A DNA stretch of 47,900 bases from Litorilinea aerophila (GTDB lineage: Bacteria > Chloroflexota > Anaerolineae > Caldilineales > Caldilineaceae): positions 1-47,900 of the forward strand of contig CAMDQF010000007.1 in the NCBI GenBank assembly GCA_945905745.1, in the 5' to 3' direction. Shown here piece after piece: positions 8,076 through 15,795 of the stretch. Numbering within the stretch: position 1 is the stretch's first letter; every line of letters starts with the position of its first letter. The notes below the pieces were generated by a model. It was not told the DNA's origin, did not search any database, and saw nothing but the letters and a program-made list of their open reading frames with translations. Made by a program: the position numbers and the translations under genes.

Positions 8076-10994
8076 ATGAATAAGCTAACCCGTATTGCAT
8101 ATATCTTCGTGTGGTTATTACCCCTGTTCCTTCTGGTCCTGATACAGCGAACAACGATCCTGTCAGCAGATTTCCTGCCAGCAGATATGCGTATTTATCT
8201 ATTGGAGAACAACTATCTATTGGAGAACAACCACATTATTAACGCTTTCGCTGTGTGGACAATTGTGGCTTTGGTGGGAGCAAGGGTTTTTGATATAACC
8301 AAATTGCGTGTTGTAGTTTGTTGGATTGCATATATCTTCATGTGGTTATTACCCCTGTTCCTGATACAGCGAACAACAATCCGGCCAGCAGATATGCACA
8401 TTTATCTAGCAGATATGCGCATTTATCTATTGGGGAACAACTATATTATTTACGCTTTCGCTGTGTGGACAATTGTGGCTTTGGTGGTGGGAGCATGGGT
8501 TTTTCATATAACCAAATTGCGTGTTGTAGTTTGTTGGATTGCATATATCTTCGTGTGGTTATTACCCCTGTTCCTGATACAGCGAACAACGATCCTGCCA
8601 GCAGATCTATTGGAGTATCTATTGGAGAACAATCACATTGTTTACGCTTTCGCTGTGTGGACAACTCTGATTTTGGTGGTGGGGGTATCGGTCGGCGACA
8701 CCACTGATTTCCATAAAACCCAGTTCCGACGTTACCTATCAGTCTGGAATAGCTTTTTCTTGGTACTCCTCATTCTATTTATTAATCTTTTTACTAATTA
8801 TGTGCAAGTTGAAGAACGCATCAAGGCGTTGCGCGGCGAGGCTGTATTACTGGAGAACATCATTTCATCGCAAACATCAACCAACTGCCAAATGAATCCG
8901 GATTCTGGTACAGATTACTCAGTCTCAAAAGCGGTCACAGATACAAATGAGGTTAGTGTTTCTTGGAGTACCCTAGAATGCTTAGCTTCAGAAGGGATTA
9001 CAAACACAAAACAGCTAAGTTACCCGTTGAGTACATCCGACGATAAATTGCTAGACTTATCCATAGACGTTTCTCAACTTGTGATGCTCACCAGTCTGGC
9101 TGATCGGACTACCGCAAGACTGGTGATAAAAGGCGAAACTGTTCCAATTACTACAGGGATCTCATTTGAACCTTTGCAGCCGATTATGACGGAATTGGTC
9201 ACAACGACGCTACTAATCTCAGAGACCTTCGGTGTTCTGCAGAAGAGTGCTGTGACTAACTCTGTAGAAGAAAGTGAGTTCAATCGACTTAAGACGAACT
9301 TGGAAAGTCACTTCAAACAGGCGAAATTACTGGTTGACAACGCAAAGATAACAGTGTCAGCCGGGTCGGTTTATCTCTCGAACATATTCCTGCTAATAGC
9401 CACCCTTTTTGTGGTAATGATGTTGTTTCCCTGGTTTCTATTATTCCTCTTTCTCTTCCGGAACCTTGACTATCAAGTAAATAGCAAGTTAGAAACACTG
9501 CAAACTCTAGGTTTAGCAGACAATTTCATGGATAAAAGTAAGGGAAAGTTTTTATTCAGCATTAAACTAGATTGCGTCAACGAACTGGACAGGCAGGAAA
9601 TGCCCGCACAACTGATTGAGCAGCTTCAAAAGTATAGCAGGGATCAAATCCATCCGTTTCAGATAGATGTAAAACAACCTCACAGCATGTGGCTGATTAT
9701 CGATGCCGACAGAAATTACCTTATCCAGAGGGAGAACCTGACGCTAAATGTGTACGATTTTACATTAAACAGTGCAATTGCCGAACAGGCCTTTCGAAAT
9801 AGGGAGTATGTGGTAGGTCTACTTCTCCTTACCACCATTACTGGAATCATGTGGTACTTTGTTTGGTATCCAATCGGCTGGTTTGGGCTAGCACAAACGA
9901 TAATATCGAAGGGAGAAAGCTTCAAAGGATTAACAGATTATCTCATAACCGATGTTAGTGTCGTTACTTTTGGTTTTCTTGGCGCGTACATATTCATGAT
10001 TCTGCTGCTTTTTCGTCGATACTTGGCTGCCGATCTGAACCCTAAGCCTTACATCAGTGCCACTGTTCGGATGACGACTGTACTATTACTTTGCCTTTTC
10101 CTTAGCACACAAACTTGGTTAAGCGAGATGTGGTTGTATGGTGTGGCATTCATAGCTGGATTTTTTCCACTGCCTATAATTCAGGGGATTGCCCATGCCG
10201 TAACTGAAAAAATCAAGTGGTCTAAACATTTAGATGTGGTTCTTGATCCTCTGACAAATTTGGACGGCATCAATATCTGGGGTGAGGAACGTTTGATGGA
10301 AGAAGGTGTTGAGAACATCCAGAATCTGGCGACGGTTAATTTAGACGATCTAATCGTCCATACTAACTTCTCTCCAGCTCAGTTGATCAACTGGGTGGAT
10401 CAGGCACTTCTTTATGATCAAGTAAGTGATCGGTGGAGAGGGTCGCAAGGCTATTTGCATGAGATCGGCATCCAAAAGGCCACTGACTTCTGCCAGAAAG
10501 ACCCCAGCGAATTGGTGAAGTCTTTGGTCCCTACTATTATCCGCAAAAAGAAGGAAGAAAAAGTCGATCCACCGCCGCTGTATCACCTCCCAGAATCGCC
10601 GTCACCAACAGATGACGAAATCAAAGACATCATCCGTACGATTCAAACTGTACTACGAGACAATCCAAATTATCGTATAGTCGAACGATATTGGAAGAAA
10701 TTACGTGAACCATACTTGTTTAGCGTTGAATTAGATTTCGTCGGTGAATTGGACGCTGGAGGCCCGGTATCCACGAGACTTCGTAACCAGTTTCAAGATC
10801 ATAACGAAGTTCTCACCTCGCAACCCTGGATAGAAGTAGAACGACCTGGCAGCAAGTGGACGATTATTGGTGCCGACAAATTGTACTTCATCCAAAGGGA
10901 GAACCAGGCGCTAAACGTGTACAGTGAGCCTTTGGAACACCCAAATACACAACAAATGCATGCACCTCTCTTCCCCGAAACGCCATACGAATAG
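8076..10994 (+). CDS. Large AT-rich multi-pass membrane protein with triplicated N-terminus
   Basis: A 972-residue protein I cannot assign to a family. Residues about 5-210 are three copies of a two-helix unit (IAYIFVWLLPLF, a polar IQRTTI linker, then AFAVWTIVAL). A further helix, a soluble loop of about 180 residues, and at least five more membrane helices follow (about 430-460, 565-590, 620-640, 660-680, 690-710). Two soluble modules of about 75 residues, at roughly 490-570 and 885-965, share SIKLD/SVELD starts and IQREN-x2-LNVY ends. A helical segment at about 735-800 (GVENIQNLATVNLDDL) resembles helix-hairpin-helix repeats. Base composition is far more AT-rich than its neighbours, which suggests transfer. 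GAGGCAGT precedes the ATG. Confidence 0.75.
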   Translation: MNKLTRIAYIFVWLLPLFLLVLIQRTTILSADFLPADMRIYLLENNYLLENNHIINAFAVWTIVALVGARVFDITKLRVVVCWIAYIFMWLLPLFLIQRTTIRPADMHIYLADMRIYLLGNNYIIYAFAVWTIVALVVGAWVFHITKLRVVVCWIAYIFVWLLPLFLIQRTTILPADLLEYLLENNHIVYAFAVWTTLILVVGVSVGDTTDFHKTQFRRYLSVWNSFFLVLLILFINLFTNYVQVEERIKALRGEAVLLENIISSQTSTNCQMNPDSGTDYSVSKAVTDTNEVSVSWSTLECLASEGITNTKQLSYPLSTSDDKLLDLSIDVSQLVMLTSLADRTTARLVIKGETVPITTGISFEPLQPIMTELVTTTLLISETFGVLQKSAVTNSVEESEFNRLKTNLESHFKQAKLLVDNAKITVSAGSVYLSNIFLLIATLFVVMMLFPWFLLFLFLFRNLDYQVNSKLETLQTLGLADNFMDKSKGKFLFSIKLDCVNELDRQEMPAQLIEQLQKYSRDQIHPFQIDVKQPHSMWLIIDADRNYLIQRENLTLNVYDFTLNSAIAEQAFRNREYVVGLLLLTTITGIMWYFVWYPIGWFGLAQTIISKGESFKGLTDYLITDVSVVTFGFLGAYIFMILLLFRRYLAADLNPKPYISATVRMTTVLLLCLFLSTQTWLSEMWLYGVAFIAGFFPLPIIQGIAHAVTEKIKWSKHLDVVLDPLTNLDGINIWGEERLMEEGVENIQNLATVNLDDLIVHTNFSPAQLINWVDQALLYDQVSDRWRGSQGYLHEIGIQKATDFCQKDPSELVKSLVPTIIRKKKEEKVDPPPLYHLPESPSPTDDEIKDIIRTIQTVLRDNPNYRIVERYWKKLREPYLFSVELDFVGELDAGGPVSTRLRNQFQDHNEVLTSQPWIEVERPGSKWTIIGADKLYFIQRENQALNVYSEPLEHPNTQQMHAPLFPETPYE
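8094..8700 (+). repeat. Three in-frame tandem repeats (231 and 213 bp) with nested small duplications
   Basis: The unit beginning ATTGCATATATCTTC recurs at 8094, 8325 and 8538, with spacings of 231 and 213 bp, both multiples of three. Inside copy 1 an 18-bp exact tandem duplication lies at 8196-8213/8214-8231. Inside copy 2 a 21-bp tandem duplication with one difference lies at 8388-8408/8409-8429. Copies remain highly similar at DNA level, so the amplification is recent. Confidence 0.85.
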
Positions 10995-11051
10995 ATATTC
11001 ACTTCCCCAACTGTCCTACCACGCTATGCAACACCGCCGCCGGTGCCCCTT

Positions 11052-11090
11052 GCCGAGCTTGAAAGCAAGCTCGGCGCTAGCAAGCTCGGC
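11052..11090. repeat. Perfect 10-bp hairpin with an extra copy of one arm
   Basis: GCCGAGCTTG (11052-11061) and CAAGCTCGGC (11066-11075) form a perfect stem with a 4-nt loop. The right arm is repeated at 11081-11090. It lies 57 bp after the stop of the membrane-protein gene and could act as a transcript end, though no T-run follows. Confidence 0.55.
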
Positions 11091-11587
11091 GCTGTGGGTG
11101 GCTCGCCGCAGAAGTCGTCGGTGAATGCAGTTACGGCAACCCTTGTCAGCCCGGTCTCTTTCAGCGCCGACAGAACCGATTTCTGTCATGTAGCCGAAAG
11201 CATCGGCAACTTTGCTTGCCCAAAGACTCGCTGCGCATGCCTCGCCCTCCTGCACCAAACCATCCAGGGGCTGCCCCGCGCGGAACACCGCGTGCCATCA
11301 TTCGAGAAGCCGGCTTGTCGGTCGACGAATTCCTCCTATTCCAGTGTATAGACCGGCTTCCCCCACCCGATCAGCGCGCTCGCCAAACTGCGATACCCCA
11401 CACCACTCTACTTCCCGGCAAATGCCCCCGGCCCCCTGTACTGCGTCTCGGTGGCACAACGCGCCAGAGGGGTAATCTCAATGAAAATCCCTTTGCTTTT
11501 CCGCGTCTTTGCATTGAAGGTGTTTTCAGGTTCGGCAACATGCCTGGGGACCTGATAACGACAAAAATAAAGTAGGTATGCGGATTG

Positions 11588-11639
11588 ACGCGGTTGAACG
11601 CTGATCCAAATGATCCGCGTATTCAGCGTTCACCCGCGT
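11588..11639. repeat. 17-bp inverted repeat (one mismatch), dispersed-repeat type
   Basis: Arms at 11588-11604 and 11623-11639 pair in 16 of 17 positions around an 18-nt loop. The sequence is rich in GATCCGCGT/CAGCGTTC words. It ends 79 bp before the second direct-repeat promoter. Confidence 0.6.
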
Positions 11640-11717
11640 CCTATTTTCACAGCAACAGCCGCTGCGGGCCGGTGTGGATGGTCGAGAGGGTGGGCAAAAA
11701 ACTCGCTCCTCACGCTT

Positions 11718-11751
11718 TCCACGCGTTTTCCACGCGCCCGGCTGCTATGCT
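11718..11751 (+). promoter_or_regulatory. SARP-like direct-repeat promoter, copy 2
   Basis: TCCACGCG at 11718 and 11729 (11-bp period), preceded by a degenerate TCACGC at 11710, then TATGCT at 11746-11751. The gap between the last repeat and the -10 box is 9 bp, identical to copies 1 and 3. It drives the small gene at 11773. Confidence 0.7.
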
Positions 11752-11772
11752 GGAACAAGAAAGGAGACGACG

Positions 11773-12042
11773 ATGATGGACGAGCGGCGTTATCTGGCTT
11801 TTCTGGTGCGGCTGTGGAGTGTGCATCCCAACGGGGAACTGCTCTGGCGTGCATCTGCAGGGAATGCGCGCACGGGCGAGCGCCGCGCCTTCACCGCTCT
11901 CCCCAGCCTGTGCAGATTGTTGTATGAGGTCACACATCACCTGCAACGGCGCAAGACCAGATTGGTGCAATGGGTGTGCGCTACGCTGCTGCTAATCGGA
12001 GTACAGCATACCAGTAATCTTGTTCTAGCCAGGCAAGCGTAA
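11773..12042 (+). CDS. Small conserved protein, copy 2 (MDERRYLAFLVRLW family)
   Basis: 89 residues. The first 55 or so are clearly homologous to the product at 12993: MDERRYLAFLVRLWSVHP, then LLWRASA and TGERRAF. The C-terminal 35 residues are unrelated to that copy and overlap by 62 bp the tail of the convergent C39-like gene, so the original end was probably replaced. AAGGAGACGACG precedes the ATG; an ATG at 11776 is equally possible. No membrane segment is certain. I know no function; the pattern suggests a small soluble domain expressed under the direct-repeat promoter. Confidence 0.65.
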   Translation: MMDERRYLAFLVRLWSVHPNGELLWRASAGNARTGERRAFTALPSLCRLLYEVTHHLQRRKTRLVQWVCATLLLIGVQHTSNLVLARQA

Positions 12043-12451
12043 ATTCAGCGCGTGGAACTTCTTTGGGGGCATCTGCAAAATAAGGATCACTGACATAAAC
12101 AAACTCTTCATCCAAACCAGTCACCACAACTGCGTGGAAGGCCGCAACTCTCCAATAGCTTTTCAACTCAGCCGTATTCACAAAGACAATGATGGGCAAC
12201 GCCTGGTTGAGAATACCGTAGAAATGGTCAAGGTCATCCGTTCCTTGTACCAATTCAACACTCAAGCCAAGAATTGGCTCCAACTTCTTGAGCTTTGAGA
12301 AATAGGAGCCGGACTGCTCAGTCTCCAGAATCCGTAGCAGCCGATCATAGGTGATTGGAATCTGTAGATATTGCAGAACAATTTGGGCGCAGGCGGCCAG
12401 GCAATCAGACTCCTGGCGCTGCCGCAGGTGAGAAATGGACAATAAGGTCAT
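11981..12451 (-). CDS. Papain-fold cysteine peptidase, C39-like
   Basis: 156 residues with the order expected of C39-like peptidases: a Gln-Cys segment near the N-terminus (RQRQESDCLAACAQIVLQYL), a His in AAFHAVVVTG and an Asp in YVSDPYF. No signal peptide or ABC-transporter part is present, so it is a stand-alone cytoplasmic peptidase rather than a bacteriocin exporter domain. Its start lies inside the upstream partner gene (47-bp overlap), which implies translational coupling. It may mature or degrade a partner protein; the adjacent 126-residue product is the obvious candidate. Family call from motifs; role inferred. Confidence 0.75.
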   Translation of the reverse strand: MTLLSISHLRQRQESDCLAACAQIVLQYLQIPITYDRLLRILETEQSGSYFSKLKKLEPILGLSVELVQGTDDLDHFYGILNQALPIIVFVNTAELKSYWRVAAFHAVVVTGLDEEFVYVSDPYFADAPKEVPRAEFTLAWLEQDYWYAVLRLAAA

Positions 12452-12785
12452 GCGCCCGTCCCTGAAACTGCTGAATCGTTGCCGCCGATAATGGAATCAC
12501 CGCGCCCGTGATGGCATCTACTTTCATCGTTCCTACTCGTCCGACATACCCACAATTCGGCAAATGAAGATTTACAGAAAGCTTCCAGGCGGGTCGATCC
12601 CCAAGCATCAACTGTGGGTCACTGGCACCGAGCAATAGTCCAACATGCATCCCCAAGTAACCACTTGCCCGACGGCGAGCGGTGTCAGGCGACACCGGAA
12701 TTTTCATCGTCACCGCAGGTATCGTCACTTGTAACGGCCCCTGTTCAGGCCAACTCTGCGCCAGTTCAACAACAAGCTCCACCAT
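12405..12785 (-). CDS. Small PepSY-like protein paired with the C39-like peptidase
   Basis: 126 residues. Start at 12785 because AAAAGGAGGAAGC stands directly before it; the longer frame to 12875 has no such site. The C-terminal half contains LGDRPAWKLSVNLHLP, then VGRVGTMKVDAITGAV, the pattern of PepSY-like beta-sheets that end with a VDA-x-TG strand. No signal peptide is seen. It is the first gene of a two-gene minus-strand unit with the C39-like peptidase. It may be its substrate, inhibitor or scaffold; I cannot say which. Confidence 0.6.
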   Translation of the reverse strand: MVELVVELAQSWPEQGPLQVTIPAVTMKIPVSPDTARRRASGYLGMHVGLLLGASDPQLMLGDRPAWKLSVNLHLPNCGYVGRVGTMKVDAITGAVIPLSAATIQQFQGRAHDLIVHFSPAAAPGV

Positions 12786-12926
12786 GCTTCCTCCTTTTCC
12801 ATGCTTCCGAGGCATTGGATTGACCCAGGCATCCTTCCTCTGAGAGTATAGCATAGGGCCATGCTTCGCAACCAATTGCGATGACGGCTCACCCTTTCAG
12901 CACGGAGAGAACCCCAATTCTCCCGC

Positions 12927-12971
12927 TCCACGCGCTTTCCACGCGTTTTCCACGCGCCCGGCTGCTATGCT
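12927..12971 (+). promoter_or_regulatory. SARP-like direct-repeat promoter, copy 3
   Basis: TCCACGCG at 12927, 12938 and 12949 (exact 11-bp period) and TATGCT at 12966-12971, 9 bp after the last repeat. The sequence around it, through the start of the small gene, is nearly identical to copy 1. It drives the small gene at 12993 and probably the lipoprotein gene behind it. Confidence 0.75.
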
Positions 12972-12992
12972 GGTACACGAGAGGAGACGACG

Positions 12993-13208
12993 ATGGCTGA
13001 TGAGCGACGCTATGTGGCCTTTCTAGTGCGGCTGTGGAGCGTGCATCCCAACGGGGAGCTGGTCTGGCGCGCATCCGCAGAGAATGTACATACGGGCGAA
13101 CGCCACGGCTTCGCCGATCTGACGGCTCTGTTCGACTTTTTGCGGGCGGTGGTGGAGGAAGAGCCACCCGCGCCCGGTCAGAGGGAAGGAGGCTGCAAAG
13201 AAACATGA
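12993..13208 (+). CDS. Small conserved protein, copy 3 (complete)
   Basis: 71 residues: MADERRYVAFLVRLWSV, then LVWRASAENVHTGERHGF and a short helix LTALFDFLRAVVEEE. GAGGAGACGACG precedes the ATG. No signal peptide or membrane helix. The product looks like one small beta-sheet domain with a final helix. It sits 60 bp upstream of the NHL-hydrolase lipoprotein gene and shares its direct-repeat promoter. I believe similar small ORFs recur in Chloroflexota genomes, but I know of no assigned function. Homologous to the product at 11773 and to the remnant at 3580. Confidence 0.75.
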   Translation: MADERRYVAFLVRLWSVHPNGELVWRASAENVHTGERHGFADLTALFDFLRAVVEEEPPAPGQREGGCKET

Positions 13209-13268
13209 GAGGCGGGTTGAAGAGATTACGTGGAGAATGCGGAAGAACAATCAGAAAAGGAGATTCAG

Positions 13269-15479
13269 ATGTTGCACAGACTTGTACTGAGCATGTCGAA
13301 CGTAAAATGGTTTACGGTGTTGAGTTTGTTCGTGATTGCTGCGTTGATCCTCGGCGCGTGCCAGCCATTTCAGCCGGTTGCACCAGGGCAGGAAGCCGCA
13401 CCCGCACCGTCTGCCCAGGAGCCAGCGCCACAACCCCATCAACCGCGGCCCGACGCACCGCCCTACGGCGTGCGCGGCCCGTATGCTGTGGGCGTGCGCG
13501 ACTTCGTGATTGAGGGGAAGGTGGGTGAGCGCCCGATCCCCGTGAGCGTGTGGTATCCCGCGCTCAACCCAGACAGTCGCCCCGAGGCCGTCACCTACAT
13601 GCTCGATTTCGACAACCCGGACTTCCCCGACTTTGCGGTGGCCGGGCGCGCCCTGCGCGATGCCGCACCGAACCCCTCCGGCGGGCCGTACCCGCTGGTA
13701 GTCCATTCCCATGGGTCTTGGCAATTTCGCCAGGCGTCGGTTTGGCTCACCGAGCATCTCGCCTCGTATGGCTTTGTCGTGATCGCCGGCGACCATGAGG
13801 ACAATTGGGGTGGTCTCTTGGGCGAATCGGAGTCCGATAACTATGTCCTTCGGCCCCAAGAGATTTCACACCAGATCGACTTTGCGATGACGCTCGGCGC
13901 AGACGACGGCGCGCTCGCCGGTCTGATCGATGCGGAACGCGTCGGTGTGACCGGCCACTCGTTCGGCGCGGAAACAGCCCTGCTCGCCGGAGGCGCACGC
14001 CTGAATACGAATCTGCTCCTCAACGAGTGGTGCGCCATGTATCCGGGCGACCCCGCAGATGTGCTGAATGACTGTATCGCCATACCGGCCCTCCTAGATA
14101 AGATGGTCGCCATGGCGGGCCTGGACGCTGCGCCGGAGGGGCTGTGGCCCGATTGGAGCGATTCACGAGTCGACGCCGTGGTGTCACTGGCGTCTGGAGC
14201 GCAGTATTTCGGGCCGGAAGGCCTCGCCGCGCTGCATGTACCTGTCCTACTCGTCGAAAGCGAACTGGATATGTTCTACGGTACGGCCACCGCATACTAT
14301 CAGCCCTACACCTTACTGACTGCGGGTCAAAAAACGCATGTTGTGTACGAGCGTGGCAACCATATGTTGTTCGCCAATAACTGCGAAGCAATGCCAGGCG
14401 TGGTCCAACAGGGCCTGGGTTGGTTCTGCATGGATGCGGTTTGGGACACAAGCCGCGCTAAAGACTTGGCCAACCACTTCGCCACCGCCTTCCTGCTGGC
14501 CGAACTGAAGGGTGATACCGAAGCGGCCACAGCCCTGGCAGCGGAGAATGTCACATTCCCCGGCATCAAGTACGAGACGACGGGCTACACGAACACAGCC
14601 ACCCAGCCAGTCGAGTTTGTGCGCAAGATCGACACGTCGGCCCAAAAGATTACGAATCCGGCGAGTCTGGCCGTCGACGGCGCGGGAAACGTCTACGTCA
14701 CCGACGCCGCCGAAACGCCGCGAGTGCTCAAGTACGACAGCCAGGGCAACTTTGTGATAGCCTGGGGCAGTCGAGGTAGCGGTGAGGGGCAGTTCGAATT
14801 CCTGCCTCCCTCCCCTGACGACGGTCCATCCGCCGGTTTCGTGGCGACAGACACGAAGGGCAACGTGTACGTGTCGGATGCGTACAACTTCCGCGTGCAG
14901 AAGTTTGACGCTAATGGCAAGTTCCTCATGCAGTTCGGCAGCACAGGTGCGGGGGAAGGCCAATTTGAGGGGGGACCCGGGCCAATCTACGTGGACGGCC
15001 AGGGCAATATCTATATCAGCACCTTTCCGCGCGTGCAGAAGTTCGACTCCACTGGCAAGTTCTTGGTCGCTTATGGCACGGCCGGCACCGGCGATGGCGA
15101 GTTCACCGGCGCGGCGCTGGGCACTTTGGACAGCCAGGGCAACATGTATGTGGCCGATTTTCTGAACGCACGCGTGCAGAAGCTCGATCCCAACGGCAAG
15201 TTCTTGCTGAAATGGGGCAGCGCCGGCACCGGCGCGGGGCAATTCAACATGCCGGTTGCGGTCGTCATCGATCATGCAAATCGGCTTTACGTGGCCGACA
15301 ACAGCGGCTGGATCCAGGTATTCACCACCAATGGCGAGTTTCAAGGCCAGTGGAGCGAGACCGGCGATGGCAATCCGCCGCTGGACGGCGAGATTTCTGG
15401 GCTTGCCATCGATGGGCAAGACAACATCTACGTTGCCGACCTCGCTAGCCCTGGCATCTACGTGTATCGGCCGCGATAG
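13269..15479 (+). CDS. Secreted lipoprotein: alpha/beta-hydrolase plus NHL-repeat propeller
   Basis: 736 residues. A lipoprotein signal ends in ALILGACQ, so the mature protein is anchored outside by a lipidated Cys. Residues about 55-435 are a hydrolase related to platelet-activating-factor acetylhydrolase/dienelactone hydrolase, with nucleophile S231 in GHSFGAET and a likely His in ERGNHMLF. Residues about 455-736 are about six NHL repeats (LAVDGAGNVYVTD, QKFDANGKFLMQFG) that would form a beta-propeller. ATG 13269 was chosen for its AAAAGGAG at 6-7 bp; the in-frame GTG at 13230 lacks one. Its hydrolase domain is a paralog of both hydrolase domains in the gene at 16972. Substrate unknown. Confidence 0.85.
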   Translation: MLHRLVLSMSNVKWFTVLSLFVIAALILGACQPFQPVAPGQEAAPAPSAQEPAPQPHQPRPDAPPYGVRGPYAVGVRDFVIEGKVGERPIPVSVWYPALNPDSRPEAVTYMLDFDNPDFPDFAVAGRALRDAAPNPSGGPYPLVVHSHGSWQFRQASVWLTEHLASYGFVVIAGDHEDNWGGLLGESESDNYVLRPQEISHQIDFAMTLGADDGALAGLIDAERVGVTGHSFGAETALLAGGARLNTNLLLNEWCAMYPGDPADVLNDCIAIPALLDKMVAMAGLDAAPEGLWPDWSDSRVDAVVSLASGAQYFGPEGLAALHVPVLLVESELDMFYGTATAYYQPYTLLTAGQKTHVVYERGNHMLFANNCEAMPGVVQQGLGWFCMDAVWDTSRAKDLANHFATAFLLAELKGDTEAATALAAENVTFPGIKYETTGYTNTATQPVEFVRKIDTSAQKITNPASLAVDGAGNVYVTDAAETPRVLKYDSQGNFVIAWGSRGSGEGQFEFLPPSPDDGPSAGFVATDTKGNVYVSDAYNFRVQKFDANGKFLMQFGSTGAGEGQFEGGPGPIYVDGQGNIYISTFPRVQKFDSTGKFLVAYGTAGTGDGEFTGAALGTLDSQGNMYVADFLNARVQKLDPNGKFLLKWGSAGTGAGQFNMPVAVVIDHANRLYVADNSGWIQVFTTNGEFQGQWSETGDGNPPLDGEISGLAIDGQDNIYVADLASPGIYVYRPR

Positions 15480-15489
15480 CTGCTATCTC

Positions 15490-15521
15490 AGTAGAGACGC
15501 CCTAAATCGGGCGTCTCTACT
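15490..15521. terminator. Perfect 13-bp hairpin after the NHL lipoprotein gene
   Basis: AGTAGAGACGCCC (15490-15502) pairs fully with 15509-15521 around a 6-nt loop, 10 bp after the stop codon. No T-run, so termination is likely but not certain. Confidence 0.55.
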
Positions 15522-15596
15522 CGACCCGTACTCGTTCACTCAGGCTGGAAACTTGGAGGGTATCGAGCCGCAATAGAGCGATTGAAAGGTGCTTGC

Positions 15597-15657
15597 CGTC
15601 TGCGTTGCGGTGCAGCCCGGGGCGGACTTTCAGCCGGGCTGCGCTGCAACGCAGACG
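15597..15657. repeat. Long two-part hairpin (12 + 9 bp)
   Basis: Outer arms 15597-15608/15646-15657 and inner arms 15612-15620/15634-15642 are perfect inverted repeats, with a 13-nt loop. It lies between the two lipoprotein genes. Confidence 0.6.
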
Positions 15658-15709
15658 CGCGTTGCAGATGTTCGTCTTCTACAGATCAAAAGGATGAATC
15701 CATCGTCAA

Positions 15710-15755
15710 GCCGTGTGAAACGTGATGGGCAGACACTCCTCACGTTTCACACGGC
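15710..15755. repeat. Perfect 16-bp inverted repeat
   Basis: GCCGTGTGAAACGTGA (15710-15725) and its reverse complement (15740-15755) flank a 14-nt loop. It is the third strong hairpin in the 316-bp gap 15480-15795, which otherwise shows nothing. The arms contain GTGAAACGTGA, similar to the hairpin at 22371. Confidence 0.6.
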
Positions 15756-15795
15756 ATACGTTCTCGGTCAATGACGACCGAAAAGAGAGTTGATT

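Larger units (their letters stand above)
10995..11717. other. Long non-coding stretch without a supportable gene
   Basis: About 720 bp between the membrane protein and the second small-gene promoter. Open frames on both strands are short, lack ribosome sites and show no family motif. The stretch contains the two hairpins listed separately (11052-11075 and 11588-11639). It may hold a decayed mobile element, but I recognise no transposase motif. Confidence 0.5.

Noticed and set aside
11016..11288. 90-codon minus-strand frame as a possible transposase remnant
   Set aside because: No DDE, HTH or other recognisable motif, and no ribosome site; the strong hairpin at 11052 lies inside it.
12889..13206. 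Minus-strand frame conserved between the small-gene copies (also 11630-11854)
   Set aside because: The antisense similarity follows from DNA conservation of the promoter and small gene; no ribosome site and a biased composition.
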